From positions 2,802,775-2,866,774 of the forward strand of contig OZ014418.1 of NCBI GenBank assembly GCA_963965975.1: DNA of 64,000 nucleotides. The letters are read 5' to 3'. Shown here one piece after another: positions 50,372 through 61,224 of this stretch. Every line of letters begins with the position of its first letter. Position 1 is the first letter of the stretch. The notes beneath the pieces were generated by a model. It searched no databases, was not told the origin of the DNA, and was given only the letters and a program-made list of their open reading frames with translations. Made by a program: the position numbers and the translations under genes. The DNA comes from Xestospongia bergquistia (taxonomy: Eukaryota; Porifera; Demospongiae; Haplosclerida; Petrosiidae).

Positions 50372-53300
50372 GGAATATGTGAGCAATGATAAGATTTTTG
50401 AACAGGCAATGTATTTAAAGTTGATTAATTATTGTACCTTGTTCACAAGCAGATTTTTTTATTTCAATACACAAACTGGTAAATTTTTTTTATCTACTTA
50501 CATCAATTCCAACACAATAAAATTTAATTTATAATTTCATAAGCTCACTGAGAAGCTTGACCTAAGTATATCAAGATAAATTAAATTTTCTTTGTTTCCT
50601 TTGAATGGTCTTATCCATCATTATAAATACATTAAAGGCTGACAGACAAAATACTTGTATAGAAATAAGAAAACTTAGTAGGAACAAATTTGTCCTCTTC
50701 TGCTCATTTTAGAGTATTAACAATAATGTTCAATAGCACCTTGATCGATTAAGTCTATTGCCACATATTATTTTCTTATAATGGTAGTGATGCAATTGCA
50801 TATGTTCAGAATGATGAAATAGCCTTATACACACCTGTTATCAGTATAATATGACCTGCTTAAATGTTTTCTAAAATACAATTTCTAATAGCTGAAAGAT
50901 AGCCTTTTTGTAAATTTTCACATTTATAATATTGTTATATAATGTATGGTAACTACTCACTAAAACAGAGTTATATGTTATATTTATAGTAATACAATAT
51001 TTTTATTGTCTGTTTACTTTATTAGTTGGTTTTAATCGTAAAGAATCCATGTGTCTATTCTGACAATTTTATATAATGTCTTTGTATACTAATAAACTCA
51101 CAGTACATTGAAATCTTACATATAAACTCATATCAGTAATATATGCATTTCTGCTCTAGTTATAACAAAATTACTTGCTTGCTCAAATTTCATGTGTATA
51201 TTATATATTTTATATTTCATTTTATTTACACCTATCTATTTAACATTCTATTAACTACATACATTTTTCACTCAGAATGGTAGTACTCCAGCTGAATTAG
51301 CTCAAAGTAGAGGCAATCGAGACATGGCAAAACTAATAATAGATGAAGGTATGTATTTCATAATTTGGGACAACAACTTTGTATATCACAACAACTTTTT
51401 TCCTTGTATAGTTTCTATTTTTCAAAGCCTCTTAATATAATGTACTAATTAGTGTATAGATTATTATCTTCTCTAATTATTCTTTTCATTGTTATAATTA
51501 AAATATTTTTCCCTTATGATTTAGTACTATAACATAATTGTTAATTAATTCTATAATTATTAATTAACTCTAAGCAGCTTTTACAGAAGCTACTGTATTG
51601 CTGTCAGTTATGTCCAATTTTAAATATATTTAACTCATTAGTAGTAATATATGTTGGTAGTTACAACATAGTGTTTTATTTATCCCTAATTAAATATGCC
51701 CATGCAATGATGAAATGATGACATAAATCTCTAAAGTGTAGATGACAATACATATATATATAATTATATATTATATGTATATATATGTATATATAGATAT
51801 ATATATGTATGTATCATCAAAACTGCAGAAAGAGTACGTATCACTAATGTAATATATGATTTTAATATACAAACTAACAAGCTAGAAGTTTGCATAAGTT
51901 ATTAATATAATTACTATGCTAACATACTACTAACACAACACTTACTCTATCATTAATCTAATTCCCTTTCTTTTCTTTATCACAGCATTACAACGGCTTT
52001 TCAAACGTGGCCTCCACAAAGGAAATGTTCAACTGACTAACATAAGACTTGTTCTTATGGGACCACCTTGTGTTGGTAAAACATCATTCAAGTCACTTCT
52101 GTTCAACTGGAGTGCACCTAAATTTCACAATAGTACAGCATTAGCAACAAGACCTATACGAGCATTAGAGATGGTGGCTGGACGCAATGAAGGAAAGATA
52201 TGGGAAAAAGTTACCAGTCTTGACTTGCTAAGGATGCTCTCAGATGCAATTCATGCATTAGAGCAAGATTCACAGCAAGAAACCGATGATCCTATTTCAG
52301 AAAATGATAGTGTAACAGCCTTTTTTACAGACTCACCTCAAGAGTTCATAAGTAATGAAAATAGTACAAGCATTACTGGGTTGGCTAAGCAAAAGTTAAA
52401 ATCTGATATCGTTGTAAGCATACAACCCAACCAAACAGAGAGAGAAACCAGTGATATTGCTAGCTTTCATATGTCTTTAAGTGACACAACAATGTCTACT
52501 GACAAAGCTACACAACCTGTAGATTCTAACACCAGCCCAACTAAAGAAGTCTCATCTTACATTACAAACGAAAAAGCTGATCAATATTCTCAGAAATTAT
52601 CTAAACTTTTTTCAGAACAAAAAGCAACACAAAACCGCCACAAAGCCACGTGGATAAATGTTCTTGATAGTGGTGGCCAGCCACAATTTGCTGATGTATC
52701 ACGAGCATTTGTTCGTGGAAACACCATAAATATAATCTGTACAAAGTTGACAGAAAGCCTCTTTGAAAAGCCTCAGTTTTGTTACTCACTGAATGGTAAG
52801 TTGCTCAATCAACCCAGTGAGTTGCAGATGAACAATCTACAGCTAATAGAGCATTTTGTGCGTTCAATAGTTTCTTCTAAAAATGCTATTGTTAAAGGAA
52901 GCAAAAGTTTACCACTTTTTATGATAATTGGCACTTGCTATGATAAGATTAAGCGTTGGAAAAAAAAATCATATGAGCCATTAGAATTTAAGAATGAACA
53001 ATTACTGTCCACTCTTAGTGAGTTTCATGATCATTTTATTTTTCATAATGATGAACCGAAAAAGATCATATTTCCTGTTGATAATCTTTGCTGGTGGAAT
53101 CGAAAGAAAATATCCTCTTCTCTTCGACAGCATATTATGTCCTATAAAAAGGACATTGGCATCGCTGCACCCATACCAGTACGTTGGTACATGTTTGAAT
53201 TGCGTATAAAAGAGGAAGCTTCACAAGAGGAACATGGAATGATCTCATTAGAAATTTGTCATGGTATTGGAGTTAGTCTTGGAATGAATGGAAATGACAT

Positions 53301-55677
53301 CCTAAAGTCTTTATCCCACTTACATATTATGGCCTTGTTCCTGTATTTTCCAATTGTCCTTCCAAATGTGATCTTTACTAATCCTCAATATCTCCTTGAC
53401 ATGCTCTCATCATTGATACGTGTGTCATTTATAGACTCCTTGGAAGATATTTTACATGAGGGTAAGTCTATAGCACCAGACACTCAGCGAGCATTTCGTG
53501 AATTTGGAATATTTGACGAATCTTTACTTGATAATATTTGCCTACCATTTGTTTCTTCTCTTTTTACAAAGCATGCCTTTTTAATGTTGCTTCGTTATCT
53601 TCGTATCATCACACCACTCTCGACAACTGATGGTATTAAGCGCTATTTTATGCCAGTAGTATTGCCACCTCAACAAGCAAAGGAGAAAGATATAGTTCTT
53701 TTTCAACAAAAATGTGATCCAATGATTATTAGATTCAGAAATAAAGTTGTTCCTCAGGTAAATAACGTAAATATTCTACATCATAATTTTCTTAAACTCA
53801 AAAACTTTATCTTACAATTTCCATCAGTTCTGCAATATTAGTTCAGTTGATAATTCATTCTAATGAAAATTATTTTATATTTTAGGGTGTATTTCCAGCT
53901 CTTGTAGTTGCTCTTGTTGAGAGAACAGGAACTCCACAATTTGATATAGATAGTTGTTCAATTGCATTTCCTAGACAACTTCGTTATGCTGTTTTACTTT
54001 ATTCTGAAGATTTATTTGGTTCTGTCCTACTAGTTGATCGATTTTATTGGATTGAGGTCTACTACAATGGTATGACTGAAAATTGTTTTAAATTGCATAA
54101 AGTAATCTGTGAAGCTATATCAGCTTGTGCTGATATATTAGCATATGATGAAGGGGCACTCAAAGCTGAAGTAACTGTACCTTGTAAACAAGAGCACAGT
54201 GAAAGTGGACACAAGTTACATCCAGTCATTATATCATGGGATCATGATCCACCTTTAAAGAGATGCAGTATTGAAAAACAGCTCCCAACACTTGAATTAA
54301 TTGATGAAAGGCAAACCTGTTGGCTATTTGGTTAGAAATGTTACCTTATCTAATATTGGCATTTATATGTCCTGGTCTAGATCCCTGCTCTGTCACTTCT
54401 AAAGGCAAAAGAACTACACAACATGGTATGTACGTAATTGACATTCATTTTGTTAAGGCAATTGATCTATATTTAATACTTTTTATTGTAGATGAATTAG
54501 GACCCGAAATACCTAACATTTTGAGCAAAAATCTAGGTGAGAGAGAATACTAAACATAAAAAATTCTTACATTACAGCATTTATAACTCACAAAATCCAT
54601 GTATAATTTCATCTTTTTAGCACATAATTCTGGAATTATCCCAGTTAGCTCAAATCTACCAAATGGACCACTAGGTAACTATACCAGTTCATCATTTATT
54701 TATTTAATGAATTGTTCTCATAGATGAGTGTCATCTTTCTGTTCTTGTAAAATTTTTAAAAGAAGTTGATGACTGGGAAATTTTGGGTATACATCTTGGT
54801 ATTAAAGATGCTGTAATAAAAGATATTAAAGCACTCAATCACTTTCAACCTGCTCCATCTCGTAAAGACATGTTAGTAACATGGTTAAAAAGTGGTTGTG
54901 CTAACAGAGAAGACTTCATTGAAGCTCTAAAGGCTATTGGAGAACTTCGTATTGTACAAGAAATAATATCGCAAAATGGTAAGAAAGCTGCAAGTGATAA
55001 AATCATCATAGCAAAATTTCCTTGTTAATCTATAATATTTAATGAGACATGCATTTTATGATAGCAGTACATCAGTTTCATTTAATTGCAAGCCATGAAA
55101 ACATATATATCATATGTTTATAACATTCTTTGCAGAGCCATACAGTAACAGTTTGCAATGAAATCTTGAAAACTCATCATTTTTGTTCGTATTACTTCCT
55201 TTTTAGACCAAACTACTACTGAATGTCAAAATACAGCTGATGTTTCAATTAATATTGGTAAGATTTAAGACGAATTCCTACTTGATAATTATCACTTGTC
55301 AAAACAATGTTTCGCAACAATGTTGTACAGTTAACAATATAACAATATTATATATTTAAGTATTGATATTTACAATTCTTTTAATGTTAGGAAACAAGTT
55401 AGAACTCATTTCTTTACTTTATCCTATTGCTCATAAGTGGAAAGAAATAGGTGAGGCCCTCAGTATCAGAGATGGAGATTTAGAAAATTTATGTGATAAA
55501 AGGAGCTGCAATGCAGACAGACTCTCTGGTGTTATTCAGATATGGTTTGACAAACAAACATGTCCTCTTAAATGGAGTACAATAATAATTGCAGTTAAAT
55601 TACCACCAGTTTATGAGCCTAGCATAGCTGAAAGTATTCTGCTGACATGTCTCTCAATTAAAGAAACAATATGGTAA
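36705..55677 (+). CDS. Ankyrin-Roc-COR-death-death protein (DAPK1-like without kinase)
   Basis: 17 exons: 36705-36722, 37287-37379, 38906-39004, 44327-44425, 45891-45989, 46402-46500, 47353-47451, 47796-47894, 51276-51348, 51986-53757, 53886-54330, 54381-54425, 54492-54536, 54621-54674, 54724-54978, 55207-55257, 55391-55677. All phases fit; 1243 residues. Start MDQQQL is the first Met before the first repeat. Residues 7-260 are eight ankyrin units, one per exon. A Roc-like GTPase follows: P-loop GPPCVGKTS at about 285, switch DSGGQPQF at about 487, and a degenerate G4 (GTCYDK). A COR region runs to about 970. Small linker exons follow, then death domains at about 1050-1128 (VDDWEILGIHLGI) and 1150-1235 (HKWKEIGEALSIRDGDLENL). 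Likely a cytosolic scaffold that assembles death-domain partners under GTPase control. The last exon reads to TAA inside a donor-like GTAAG, so a further exon is possible. Confidence 0.85.
38350..38450. repeat. Short tandem repeat in intron 2
   Basis: Three degenerate copies of a unit of about 30-36 bp (ATTTTATAAACATTCGAAG then TTAGCAGCATTAG). Confidence 0.6.
39070..39282. mobile_element. Foldback MITE 1 (intron 3)
   Basis: A long imperfect palindrome of about 210 bp. The left arm runs from ACACACATAATGTGCTA through GCTACGTAGCCATTTTATAC; the right arm is its inverse (GTACAAAACGGCTGCGTAGC to TTAGCACAACGTGTGTGG). The arms pair over about 75 bp with scattered mismatches around a centre near 39175. 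No coding capacity. Confidence 0.65.
39977..40222. mobile_element. Foldback MITE 2 (intron 3)
   Basis: Arms of about 62 bp at 39977-40045 and 40150-40222 are near-perfect inverses, including AAAAGGGACCACTTCTGTC against its complement. The inner part also pairs (AAACAGTTTTGCATACATA against TATGTATACAAAACTGTTT), so almost the whole element is a palindrome. One arm recurs singly at 42572-42635. Confidence 0.75.
40255..41505. repeat. Repeat-rich intron segment with weak terminal inverted repeats
   Basis: Ends GTACAAAGTAAAAAGTAATG (left) and, inverted, TACACAGCAAAAAACATAAG (right) are loosely alike; an internal CACACTGAAAAAAAACATG at 40660 is a better partner for the right end. The inside is full of degenerate words such as AGTTAAAGTAACC and GGTTAAAATAACCC in both orientations. 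It may be one or two nested non-autonomous DNA elements. The boundary is uncertain. Confidence 0.4.
41865..42690. mobile_element. TTAA-flanked non-autonomous DNA element
   Basis: TTAA followed by GGGGGTACAG at the left, and the inverse CTGTACTCCC followed by TTAA at the right: 9 of 10 terminal bases match as an inverted repeat, and both sides carry TTAA. This is the target-site pattern of piggyBac- and Kolobok-type elements. About 820 bp without a transposase frame. It contains a single arm of foldback MITE 2 near its right end. Confidence 0.55.
43064..43090. repeat. TA microsatellite
   Basis: Interrupted (TA)n tract in intron 3. Confidence 0.7.
46790..47310. repeat. 80-bp satellite, about six copies, in intron 6
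   Basis: Units of about 80 bp start near 46841, 46921, 46996, 47082, 47166 and 47249. Each carries AAGTTCGAGGTGGTTCAACT, GGTTCAAACCATTACAAATC and a TATACATTTAATATA spacer. Alternate units share variants (GGTTCGACTGGTTTGAACC in units 2, 4 and 5; GGTTCAACTGGTTCAAACC in 1 and 3), so part of the array may have grown as a dimer. It sits directly before ankyrin exon 7. Confidence 0.75.
47353..47990 (+). repeat. Duplicated ankyrin exon-intron units (exons 7 and 8)
   Basis: Exons 7 (47353-47451) and 8 (47796-47894) are about 80% alike. The first 80-90 bp of the introns after them are also similar (CTATCCTAAGAAAACTATTT against CTATGCTAAGAAACGAATTT, then TATTGTTGTA in both). This shows duplication of exon with intron. 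Exon 5 (45891-45989) is a third relative at the exon level. Confidence 0.7.
47895..51275. other. Long intron 8
   Basis: 3.4 kb of AT-rich sequence between ankyrin exons 8 and 9. Apart from the AT microsatellite nothing was recognised. A 78-codon minus-strand frame here is produced by the microsatellite. Confidence 0.5.
50312..50368. repeat. (AT)n microsatellite
   Basis: About 28 uninterrupted AT units in intron 8; likely polymorphic in length. Confidence 0.9.
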
Positions 55678-57870
55678 GATCATAATATGTAATTTTACTT
55701 TGAATGAGACATTTTCACTGTAGAAATTTGTCAAGGTTAAACAAAGTTAAGCAGAAATTTTTACTTTATGACATTGTAGTCATTTCTGGCATTGTTCTTG
55801 TATGTCGTTAAGATTGACACTATATAAGTTACATTGACATTTAGGTTTACCTTTTCAATTATTTTTCTTTTAATTTTCAAAATGTAATGTAATGTTCTAA
55901 TAATGTGTATATGTTGATGTTATTAATAACCACGTTTTGAGTTTTGACCTTGTTTAGTGTACGTGTTTATCAATTGTGTTCATTCATAATAGTTAATTAA
56001 ATAATAATTTATGGTAACCTGAGTGAGTGGAATCTATTGCTGTTAAGACGATAAAGAAGAGAGTACCAAGTAACACTTTTTCACAAATTGATACTTGCAA
56101 AAATTATAAATCATAATAATTGCGTATACAACCAAGATAAGAAGTCAACAAAATAATTGTGTTTATTGACAACTGCTATGCTGTTAATGAACATTATTAT
56201 CATTGTTACAAATAGGAATACAAAGTAAAAGGTACAAGAAAACATGACGTCAGACATGTAAGTCAAAGATACAATACATGATATTAACAGATTCTTCATT
56301 AGAGTTTATACAAGGATGAAAAGAATCAGAGTTTGCCACAATGGGAGTCCAGAAGATTCAATGAAGTTCTGATTTTATCTTGAAAATTGATAGATTAAGG
56401 ATTATAAATAGTATTCCTTACTGAGGATATAAATATTGAGACATGTTAGAGAATGATTTAGTGGTTGAATTTTGACATTATAGAGGATAATGAGGAGCAA
56501 AAGGTAAAAACTTGTTGATGTAAAATGAATTAGTACTTTTTTGTAGAGATGTGACAATGTAAACAAATATATTATAATATATTATAGATATATTATAGAT
56601 AATTATTAATTTTATAAGTGGTTATGCAGATGAGTCCAACAAGATTTTAAAAATGCCTATCTTAAAAAATGGCAACAGTAAGACTAGGAATGCCATTTGA
56701 TAGAGTGGTTTATAATCTATTATTAACATTAAGCTTCTACCATACAAGTATTGGTGGAACTGTTTTTCATAAAATACTAATTAAAAGGGCATCTTTTTCT
56801 ATTCTAGAATATTTTTTGTGTAGCTGTTAGTGTACAAAGGCAAATGCTATACGAGGCACCATATCATTTTAAAACACATAAGAAATGACAGCACTGATCA
56901 CATACACTGTATTGTCACTAGATGTTCTGATTTGTAACTTTCTTTCATAATGTACTTACTGGTTACCTCGAAGACATTAATTTTTTGGGAGCATGTTCAT
57001 AAGCGATTACAATCATAATCAACCATACAATTACAACCCTACACTTTTCATATTTTCTTATTGTTGTCTGTGAACTTTCTTTTTCTTCTGCTTCAAGGCA
57101 ACTTTTCCTTATGCTGAAAATATTTGATTTGTTCATTCTGTTAATTTTCCTCATAATATGTCCTTCATTCAGGTTGATTATGTACTATAAACCGTTGTTT
57201 CAGTTCATATTTTTTTTCTATTTAAGTCTCAGGGTTATATGATCACTTCCACTGCTTGCCTATTCTTGAATATATGTATATATTTATATCCTTCTTTAGC
57301 CTCTTTGATGTCTTAGATTGACACTTTATTTTTTTAGAGGTAGTAACAAGGTTCTAGTATTTTTTCTCTCTAGGTGCTGAAGCATGATTTTCTGACTGTT
57401 CATTATTATAAAATTTAACCTCTCTTTTCATAGTGTATTTATTTTATATTCAGCCTTTATCATTATGATACTGAATGTTTTCTTGTATATACATAAATAA
57501 AATCCATAGGAGCTTGTTCATTTTAATAACTTCTGGTCATGTACAGAGTTAGTTTAGAACTCAAAAAAGGTAGTACAAAAATTATTTTACAAAATTACCA
57601 CAAACCTGTAAGTGCTATATCTGAGAGATATTAAAGTGGTACACTCATATAGAGCATAAATAACAGTGAGAGCCAACCACTTTTAAATATTTCTATTAGC
57701 TATATAGATTGTCCAAATAAAACTTTAACATGTTGATAAACTAGTTAATTACATGCAGAGCCTAGTATATTGATGTCATTATAACTTTCACAAGATAAAA
57801 TACTTATGTGCATACATTATTAATAGTATTATTGGAAATAAGTAACCTGTACGTTTTTTCTCATTCTAGT
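55678..57870. other. Spacer downstream of the ANK-Roc-COR-death gene
   Basis: No gene recognised; a few AT-rich simple tracts (56560-56600, TATTATA repeats). If the last exon is spliced at the GTAAG overlapping its stop, a further exon would have to lie here, but no candidate continues the frame. Confidence 0.4.
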
Positions 57871-58340
57871 TATTGACAAGGTTAACAGAGTTATGTCTGT
57901 CTATTATTGCTGTCTGTGCTGTTGTTGATGATTTCCAAGGATACCTTCTTCGCTTTATTAGTTTATCAAACTATTGTAGTTTCTGTGACCCCAGTACAAA
58001 CATGTTAGTAAAATGTGCATTGAGTGGTGTCAAACAAGAGTCTGTATCTCCTGAAAAGCTGGAACTAAGAGACGAGAAAACTAAGCTACTTAAACATGTT
58101 GAAACTTTAGTAGTTAAATACCACCTTCAATACTTAAATGTATCATTATTGTAGATCATGTACAAAAAGCTGATGAACAGAGACTTCGTAGATGACTTTG
58201 TGCCATTACAGAATTAACAGTAGTACACAGTAATTTAGACTCTTAAGTTAAAAAATTCTTCTTCAGCCCCTCCTCCCAGATAACATGTAGGGCTTATGAA
58301 TATTTTAGAAGACTCAAAGAAACTTTGCTCCACATTATAC
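57870..58340 (+). pseudogene. TRAF-type gene fragment
   Basis: A 93-codon frame (57873-58154; starts MTRLTELCLSII) ends in a charged helix (EKLELRDEKTKLLKHVETL). A splice-like ATTGTAG acceptor then leads into DHVQKADEQRLRR, a TGA, and LCAITELTVVHSNLDS. The second piece recurs at 61228-61360, where it precedes a coiled coil and a MATH domain, the order of TRAF-like proteins. Several stops show it is dead. The frame at 57873 itself has no recognised motif and could be unrelated. Confidence 0.45.
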
Positions 58341-59264
58341 AAATAAATTAAAGCCTTAGCAGTGGTGCATGGGCTCAGCTAATCAAGCGACTCTTAACTG
58401 TGAATTGAGTAATGTTGATCATAAGAGAAGAAGTATTACACTATAAAGTCAACATTAGACAACAATAGAGATATAAAAAGACACTGAAAGAGCTCTTACA
58501 ATTTCATTGTTCGCAGGTTGTAGCTAGTCAAAACCTTTGCAGGCTATCCTTCTATTAATACAATAAACCAATAGACTGTACTCACCATAGTATGCTATTG
58601 TTGCTTGGGTCTCTTTCTCTTTTGGTATTATATGAAATACATCATTATTTATAGTAATTGCTTCATTTTAACAAAGTGAACACACTTATAACGTTGTGTG
58701 TAGTGTAATATCAAGTATCAAGCTTCTCTCATCATATTTCTATGACTCGTACATCTCACAAAATGGGTACAATGGCAATGAATATCGTAAAAGAAATGTG
58801 TCAGTTTTTCTTTGACTTTCTATGAATTATAGCTATTACTTCAATGAGGTAGTACTGCACATGATCTGAACTCTTTATGTTTATATATATATATATACCT
58901 TATATAAGAAAAAAAGAACATGCTGAAGTTCTAGTTTTTCTTTGTCAAAAAATATTATGTTAGTGGTATCACTGGCTATATCAGTATATCAAGATAATAT
59001 TCTAGTTCCAATCTCTATCTTGTTGTCTTGTTCAATTAGCAGAACAGTAGCAGTAGAGAAATCTGCACCTTTATCATGAGGTGAAATTTTTATTTTAAAA
59101 TTATTTATTTCCAGTTAATTAACTCTAAATTAATTAATTGCTAATAATAAATTATTAATTCTAATTTCTAAACAAACATTTTGTACTCAAGTTAATGGAC
59201 TATCATTTTATATTTTGAAAATAATAATTATGTCTAGTTATATTCCATAATGTCATCGATCTCT
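58341..59264. other. Spacer without recognised genes
   Basis: Short, stop-rich frames only; AT-rich. Confidence 0.4.
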
Positions 59265-60086
59265 TTACAATTTTGTACTAATAGCTTGAGCATACTGACA
59301 ATCGTCCTCTGTACTCTCGTGATGATCATTGTCATTATCCTGGTGTCCTTCAATTTGGTCTAGCTCTTCTTTCATATTCTTAATCTGTTCCATATACCAC
59401 TTACAAGTTGCATCACTCTCATTTTCACCATTTCCACCAGAAGTTTCATATAGCTCATAGCTACTTTTACTAATCTGATATATATCGAGAGGTACAGTGA
59501 CAAGTAATGCAAGTCCACCAACTACACCTCCAGCAATAGAAGCAGCTCGAATTCCAGCACTGCTAACTTTAACAGCTGTTGAACTAGCTTATACCAGCTG
59601 TTATACCTTTAGTAACACCAAGACCAAGACCTCTTCCAACACCAACTACAGCGTGTAGTTACTACAGAAGCATTTTTAACAGCTTCATTGTATTCAGTAC
59701 CCTTCCTGTTAACATGTTTACTCATCTGCAGATCAAGGTTGATATGTTCTCGTGCTTTCTTTACTTTATTGTTAGACATTACTTTAGAGGCAATTGAAGC
59801 AACAAACGTAGCAGTAGTGCCTGCAGCTCCCACACCAGCTCCAGCTAGTGTAAATGCAATAGATCCACCAAATGTAAATGGAATAAGAACTAGACCAACT
59901 ATAGCAAGACCTCCTCCAACAACGAGACTTGTTGAAGCTCCAGCTATTTTTGCAATTCTGACATCTCTAACTATTTTAAACACCTTATCTTTTTGCTCTT
60001 CAAGTAACTTGATTGTTCGGCGACGAACTGGACACCATATAGCAACGGTCATGTAATATGCTATATGAAGACGTTGAACATAATCA
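59265..60086 (-). pseudogene. Apolipoprotein-L-like membrane protein, frameshifted
   Basis: After an acceptor (CCTTTTAG at 60087) the exon reads DYVQRLHIAYYMTV, then a basic helix (LLEEQKDKVFKIVRDVRIA), and the glycine-rich hydrophobic hairpin typical of the APOL family: GASTSLVVGGGLAIVGLV, then FGGSIAFTLAGAGVGAAGTT. A helical region (MSNNKVKKAREHINLDLQM) and a second hydrophobic segment (AASIAGGVVGGLALLVTVPL, then DIYQISKSSYELYE) follow, and an acidic tail ends AQAISTKL at 59265. Between 59560 and 59660 two small frame changes are needed (around VGVGRGLGLGVTKGITAGIS). APOL-family proteins insert into membranes through this hairpin. It is probably a decayed host gene, or a live one with sequence errors. 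Confidence 0.65.
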
Positions 60087-60208
60087 CTAAAAGGAATATG
60101 TACAACACATAACATAATTATCATCACTAACAAGTAGAGAGTAAATCAATAACACTGGCCTAGCTAGTTTAATGACCTTCTATTTTTTTGCAACTGACTC
60201 TCTGATTA

Positions 60209-60652
60209 TCATTTATGTGTATAAATAATTACATCATCTTTTGCTTCATCTAATAAATGCTGTCGTTTCTGCACTTCTGTGCATTCATCCCGCGAATCGA
60301 TTGGTTTTGGAAACTTTTGTGTGCATACATGAAGAATGAGAAGACCAAATGAGAACACATCTAATTTATCTCCAGTTAGTCTGTAGCCATCTTTCCATAC
60401 TTCAGGTGGCATACACAATCGATTACCAGGGATTTTAGACACTTTCATGTAGTACTTGCCAGGATCAGGCTCAAAAGTACACGACACTCCAAAATCACTT
60501 ATTTTAGCTTTCATATTTGGAGTGAGTAGGATATTTTCAGCATTTAGATCACAGTCATATCTTTCTTTGAGACTTTCGTAGGTAAACATTCTTTCATAAT
60601 GGTTGTGAGTGCTGGACAATGGGTTTTGATCTTTAACCACACACGTTCCCAT
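60209..60652 (-). pseudogene. Protein kinase C-lobe, atypical
   Basis: A 147-codon frame contains CDLNAENILLT (catalytic loop), KAKISDFGVSCTFEPD (DFG), a P+1 region MPPEVW, then GDKLDVFSFGLLILHVCTQ. This fits the kinase fold from the catalytic loop to helix F. The usual HRD reads DCD here, so the catalytic Asp is kept but the His and Arg are lost. Sequence before it (THNHYERMFTYESLKERY) does not match the expected helix E. The C-terminal part after KRQHLLDEAKDD stops early, without the last helices. Together with the N-lobe exon at 61046 on the same strand it is probably one gene of a family expanded in sponges, now degenerate. Confidence 0.6.
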
Positions 60653-61045
60653 GTGAATCTTTACAAATAATCTTTTGTTTTTATTTGTAAAATTGACGAA
60701 TTCTTGTTAGATGATAACATTTTTATCTCATTTTTTAATTCAATGGCGACAAGACTAAGATGGCGACTGTTCCTTTAGATTGGGATTCTCCATTACTGAT
60801 CTAGCAATAGATAGACGTTTGCCCAGACTGATACTTTTTCCAAGCCTTTTTAAGGAATTACTAAGCTCTGACACTTTTTGCTTAGACTGATATCAAACTA
60901 AAACCTGTAAAATAAGTATGCAACTTGTCTATGCAGCACAGAGCAACTCGAGGGAACTGTTGTTTTTCTCTTAGAAAGTCATAACAGGCTCTCTTAATTG
61001 CCTTCATGAATTGACTGTACTTGTAACTTAAGTAGCTATACTTAC

Positions 61046-61185
61046 CTCAAACATTCTTCTTCAATCTTAACACGACTTTCACTACTGGGTGAATCATTGT
61101 AAATTTTCTTTCCAGCTACTGCAGTACCGTCTTGTAGCTTCATCTCCATTACTTTTGAACAACCTCCTCTTCCAAAAAACTCTAC
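61046..61185 (-). pseudogene. Protein kinase N-lobe exon
   Basis: Minus strand: after an acceptor (AAGACAG) the exon reads VEFFGRGGCSKVMEMKLQDG, TAVAGKKIYND, KIEEECLR and ends at GTAAGT. GRGGCSKV is the glycine loop and AGKK holds the ATP-binding lysine. Upstream of the acceptor another frame gives QLQRYNIPNVTKT, likely the preceding part with a frame change. The exons that should carry helix C to helix E were not found in 60660-61040. Most likely the 5' part of the same gene as the C-lobe at 60209-60652. Confidence 0.55.
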
Positions 61186-61224
61186 CTGTCTTCGTTACAT
61201 TAGGAATATTATAGCGTTGGAGTT

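Noticed and set aside
50150-50386. Open frame with a run of Tyr-Ile repeats on the minus strand
   Set aside because: Produced by the (AT)n microsatellite; no other support.
55675-57890. Joining the last death-domain exon to the frame at 57873 as an extra exon
   Set aside because: The donor would leave phase 2, and the frame after the acceptor then hits a stop at once; the in-frame TAA at 55675 is a simpler end.
59688-60056. 122-codon plus-strand frame rich in Pro, Ala and Thr
   Set aside because: Antisense of the glycine-rich APOL-like region.
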